NCBI GenBank assembly: GCA_015494395.1
Contig: WGBG01000177.1
Location: forward strand, 1 to 44,509
Direction of reading: 5' to 3'
Source: Deltaproteobacteria bacterium
GTDB lineage: Bacteria > Desulfobacterota > Dissulfuribacteria > Dissulfuribacterales > QOAL01
Length of the DNA: 44,509 bases
Below the pieces are notes generated by a model. It was not told where the DNA came from and made no database searches. It saw nothing but the letters and a program-made list of their open reading frames with translations. The position numbers were made by a program, and so were the translations under genes. This document shows positions 41,930 to 44,509 of this stretch, in pieces (position 1 is the first letter of the stretch; each line of letters begins with the position of its first letter).

Positions 41930-42727
41930 TTATCCTTGATCAAAACAAAAATCATCTATTTCCCAGAATATTCTGCTTCCTGATGGAAGGGCTTTTCGGC
42001 CAGTAAGTATCTTCCATACCTCAGCGCACTGAAGAGCTGCCACTGCTCCTGCGGAAAAACCAGGAACAGCTGGGGGACGCTGCCTCGCTGCCGGGTTTGG
42101 GTAGAGACGTTCCATAACGGTTTTGGCGCCGGGCATCTCCACGGCTATCTCACCAGCAAGGCCGCTTACTGCTCCGTGAATAAGTGGGACTCCTGCCCTG
42201 CGGCTCATATCAGCAAGGGTCAGCCTGGACGGAATATTATCAAGACAGTCGATTACAGTACTGGCTCTATTAATAGCGTTTCGGGTATTTTCCACCGTGT
42301 CATTAATTGCCGTGACCGATACAGCAGGGTTTATTTCGCCAATTTTTCTGGCTGCCACCTCTGCCTTGAACATTCCAATGGTTTTTACAGTGCAGAATAG
42401 CTGCCTGTTCAAGTTCGACTCCTCAAACCGGTCAGGATCAACCAGAATGAGCCTGCCTGTACCAAGCCTTGCAAGGAGCATGGCCACAATGCCCCCAAGA
42501 CCTCCACACCCTGCAACAACCACCGTTGATTCCAGCAGTTTTATCTGCTCAGTGGGGCTTAAAAGTGGGCTGTTCCGCAAGTAGCGAAGGGGCCATATCT
42601 CAATTGAAAGCGCCCTTTTCTCCACTTCCGCCAGGGGCAGTCCGTATTCAGCAGCCAGTTTTCCGGCATGCTTTAAGGAAATGGTCCCTTCTGTTGCAAT
42701 ACGTTGGATGGCTGAGACAACACTCAT
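41930..42727 (-). CDS. ThiF/MoeB-like adenylyltransferase for a MoaD-like carrier (no zinc knuckle)
   Basis: A 265-residue E1-like enzyme. The nucleotide-binding motif is VVVAGCGGLGG, then LVDPDRFEESNLNRQLF with the essential arginine, and VIDCLDNIPSR. Standard MoeB and ThiF carry two CxxC pairs binding zinc; they are absent here, and the protein ends where the second pair would lie. The N-terminal 65 residues form an extra helical part. It would adenylate the C-terminal glycine of the MoaD-like protein encoded 11 bases upstream, for tungstopterin sulfur transfer. The order AOR, MoaD-like, ThiF-like is typical of tungsten aldehyde oxidoreductase operons. Confidence 0.85.
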   Translation of the reverse strand: MSVVSAIQRIATEGTISLKHAGKLAAEYGLPLAEVEKRALSIEIWPLRYLRNSPLLSPTEQIKLLESTVVVAGCGGLGGIVAMLLARLGTGRLILVDPDRFEESNLNRQLFCTVKTIGMFKAEVAARKIGEINPAVSVTAINDTVENTRNAINRASTVIDCLDNIPSRLTLADMSRRAGVPLIHGAVSGLAGEIAVEMPGAKTVMERLYPNPAARQRPPAVPGFSAGAVAALQCAEVWKILTGRKALPSGSRIFWEIDDFCFDQG

Positions 42728-42738
42728 GCTTTATGTCT

Positions 42739-42963
42739 TTAGCCACCGCCGACCATGGGAAAAATTGCAACAACATCATCCTCATGGACTTCCTGGGTCA
42801 GGTTGCAGTGGCGGGAGTTGAGCATTGTAACACCCACCTCGTCCAGGTCTATTCCAAGGGCAGTGGCAATGTCCCGGACAGCAGTGCCCGGTTCAAGCTT
42901 AAGCTCCCGCTCCCTGAATCTTCCATCCCGCAGATGGGCAAACAGTTTAACCTTTACCGTCAT
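42739..42963 (-). CDS. MoaD/ThiS-like sulfur carrier
   Basis: A 74-residue beta-grasp protein, MTVKVKLFAHLRDGRFRE, then TALGIDLDEV and a C-terminus VAIFPMVGGG. The terminal glycines are the site of adenylation and thiocarboxylate formation. It should deliver sulfur for the dithiolene of the pterin cofactor of the adjacent oxidoreductase. It lies 10 bases after the AOR gene and 11 before the ThiF-like gene. Confidence 0.88.
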   Translation of the reverse strand: MTVKVKLFAHLRDGRFRERELKLEPGTAVRDIATALGIDLDEVGVTMLNSRHCNLTQEVHEDDVVAIFPMVGGG

Positions 42964-42973
42964 GGCGGCTTAA

Positions 42974-44509
42974 TCAGAAGTCCCAGAATTGGTCTATCTC
43001 CTCACCGGTAAAGTCCCACTTGACGTTGTGGGGCGGTACAGCCTCCTGTGAGAAGAATTCAGGCAGCCGGTCGTGGGCTGAGGTAAAGCCCGCCCTGATA
43101 TTAAAGTCCCTTTCGGTTTTCAGGATTCTCTTGCCAAGTGAAGTTACGTCATCTGCTGTAAGGCTTGTGCCAAACCTTGCATTTATCAGGTCAATAAGGG
43201 CAGGAAGGCATGTTTCATCATCAAGCAGGGCAAATGCCGTGAATATGCACATCCCTGTTGAGTCAACCGCAGCCGTTGCAATCTGCAAGTTCCTGGAAAG
43301 CTCCACCTGTCCCTCCTTGGACAGCGGGTCAACGTGGCCGCCACAGTTCAGCAGGTTTGTGGCAATGGTGTAGCCGATTGTGTGGTCTGCCCCCATTGTG
43401 GAGGTGGCATAGGTTATGCCAATGCCCTTTACAGCCCTTGGGTCATAGGCAGGAATGGCCTGGTTCTTCACAACAGGGACCCGGCTGACACCAAATGCCC
43501 TGCCGGTGGCCCCTGCGCCATTTCCTATAATCCTTCCAAGGGGCGTACCCTTGGCAATTTCCTCTTTGAGGATACGGAGGGCTTCCTTTCCATCACCAAA
43601 TTCAAGCACGCCTGCCTCCATTGCAACACCCATTGCAACTGAGGTCTCAATGGTATCAATACCAATGTCATCCATGACGTGGTCTGCCTGGGCGATGATG
43701 TCAAGGTCATCAACGCAGCAGTCCGCACCCATTGCCCAGATGGATTCATACTCAAAGCCGGAGGTCAGGTATTTTCCATCCTTGTCGTTATAGACCTGGG
43801 AGCACTGGAGTACGCATCCCTTGTGGCAGAAGTGTCTTGTCTTGCCGCCGCGTTTCTTTATCAGGGCATTCATGGTTTCACCGGAGATGCTGTCATGCCC
43901 TTCAAACTGTCCGGAGGTGAAATTCCTGGTGGGCAGCGCCCCAGCCTCATTTACAATATTTACCAGAATATCTGTGCCATACTCTCCAAGGCCCTCGGTG
44001 ATGGGATGATTGAGAAGAGCCTTTGCAAATGCACGGGATGCCTCCTGGAACTTTTCAGGGTTTGCCAGGGGGATTTTGCTGTCAACAGGGTCTATGGCTA
44101 TGAATTTTATGCGCTTGGAACCCATTACTGCCCCCAATCCACCGCGGCCGTGTGAGCGGAGTTTGCCTTCAGGGTCCTTTACCGATATGTTGGCTGAAGA
44201 CATGCACATCTCACCGCAGGGGCCAATGGTTATTACGCCGTGGGTGCTTCCCAGCCTCTTGTGCACCGCATCAACAACCTCAAAGTTGCCCTTTCCAACC
44301 AGCTCAGTCTCCTGGTTGATGGTTATTCCATCAGGGGTGAAGTGAAGGTAGTACCACTTGTCATCTGCAGGCTTTCCTTCAATGATAATTGCCTTGCAGC
44401 CAAGACGGGCAAGCATCTGTGCAGCAGTACCACCTGCATTTGATTCTTTTATGGTGCCTGTAAGCGGGCTTTTTGCACCGCAGGAAAGGCGTCCGGAATT
44501 TGCAGCAGG
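42974..44509 (-). CDS. Aldehyde ferredoxin oxidoreductase family tungstoenzyme (N-terminus cut by window edge)
   Basis: The gene runs off the right edge. The first visible codons read GRLSCGAKSPLTGTI, an AOR N-domain motif, so about 65-90 residues are missing. The 511 visible residues include GVITIGPCGEMCMSSANIS, the tungstopterin/Fe-S region HFCHKGCVLQCSQVY and the C-terminal cysteine in VDSTGMCIFTAF. The first three cysteines have CX3CX3C spacing rather than the CX2CX3C of Pyrococcus AOR, as in several bacterial AOR branches. It should oxidise an aldehyde to the acid with ferredoxin, but the substrate is unknown and non-aldehyde members exist. It heads an operon with MoaD-like, ThiF-like and kinase genes. 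Confidence 0.92.
   Translation of the reverse strand, partial: PAANSGRLSCGAKSPLTGTIKESNAGGTAAQMLARLGCKAIIIEGKPADDKWYYLHFTPDGITINQETELVGKGNFEVVDAVHKRLGSTHGVITIGPCGEMCMSSANISVKDPEGKLRSHGRGGLGAVMGSKRIKFIAIDPVDSKIPLANPEKFQEASRAFAKALLNHPITEGLGEYGTDILVNIVNEAGALPTRNFTSGQFEGHDSISGETMNALIKKRGGKTRHFCHKGCVLQCSQVYNDKDGKYLTSGFEYESIWAMGADCCVDDLDIIAQADHVMDDIGIDTIETSVAMGVAMEAGVLEFGDGKEALRILKEEIAKGTPLGRIIGNGAGATGRAFGVSRVPVVKNQAIPAYDPRAVKGIGITYATSTMGADHTIGYTIATNLLNCGGHVDPLSKEGQVELSRNLQIATAAVDSTGMCIFTAFALLDDETCLPALIDLINARFGTSLTADDVTSLGKRILKTERDFNIRAGFTSAHDRLPEFFSQEAVPPHNVKWDFTGEEIDQFWDF

Noticed and set aside
42469-43011. Plus-strand reading frame antisense to the ThiF-like, MoaD-like and AOR genes
   Set aside because: It has no recognisable motif and covers three well-supported genes; typical shadow frame.

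Overview
The window looks like a chromosome segment of an anaerobic Gram-negative bacterium, most likely a Desulfobacterota (deltaproteobacterial) lineage. The reasons are a tungsten-type aldehyde:ferredoxin oxidoreductase locus, SelB, a methylenetetrahydrofolate reductase fused to a MetV-like cysteine-rich domain, a minimal SufC-SufB pair, anaerobic cobalamin lower-ligand genes (cobU, cobT), KdsB (Kdo-LPS) and large hybrid histidine kinases. This is inferred from gene content; no rRNA or tRNA gene is visible. Almost all the DNA is housekeeping or metabolic. There is no transposase, phage or CRISPR array.

Layout. 1-305: two tandem copies of a palindromic repeat. 343-5789 (-): a REC-GGDEF-EAL protein followed by a Cache/PAS hybrid kinase. 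6209-8513 (+): an MscS-like channel and a Spy/CpxP-like periplasmic protein. 8580-9055 (+): a RelB-like antitoxin and a frameshifted RelE toxin. 9163-10482 (+): stand-alone IMP cyclohydrolase and aroD. 10614-11019 (+): hicBA. 11280-14198 (-): an aminotransferase and metF-metV. 14332-25595 (-): selB, metG, ricT, holB, yhaM-like, nadE, sufB and sufC, read right to left. 25833-26063 (-): an FmdB-type zinc ribbon. 26294-29219 (+): hpt, cobU, cobT and an RluA-like synthase. 29615-32689 (+): a large GH57 glucan enzyme. 33099-35144 (+): hisC, a DUF134 regulator and a secreted cyclophilin. 35400-36847 (+): a TPP riboswitch, its terminator and thiC. 37098-39292 (+): kdsB, a phosphoesterase and a lipoprotein. 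39320-44509 (-): an aldehyde oxidoreductase operon (AOR, MoaD-like, ThiF-like) ending in a second hybrid kinase.

The most unusual content lies between genes. Three unrelated families of short, non-coding, MITE-like palindromic elements occupy many of the larger gaps. Family 1 (about 124 or 208 bp; five copies plus fragments) ends in CCTGGATTGAGCG-type inverted repeats and carries a long central hairpin. Its stem differs between copies by paired, compensatory changes, which argues that the folded form matters. It exists as a one-hairpin short form and a two-hairpin long form. One copy supplies the stop codon of selB and another abuts the thiC riboswitch. Family 3 (about 177 bp core, two inverted copies) has 18-bp terminal repeats that also changed in step. 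Family 2 (two copies) combines an ACTTTCATG hairpin with TAGCTCAAAGCT-type ends.

Functionally, the genes outline one-carbon/folate chemistry, purine salvage and synthesis, Fe-S assembly, NAD and thiamine synthesis, cobalamin lower-ligand activation, selenocysteine decoding and tungstoenzyme aldehyde oxidation, with c-di-GMP and phosphorelay signalling at both ends.
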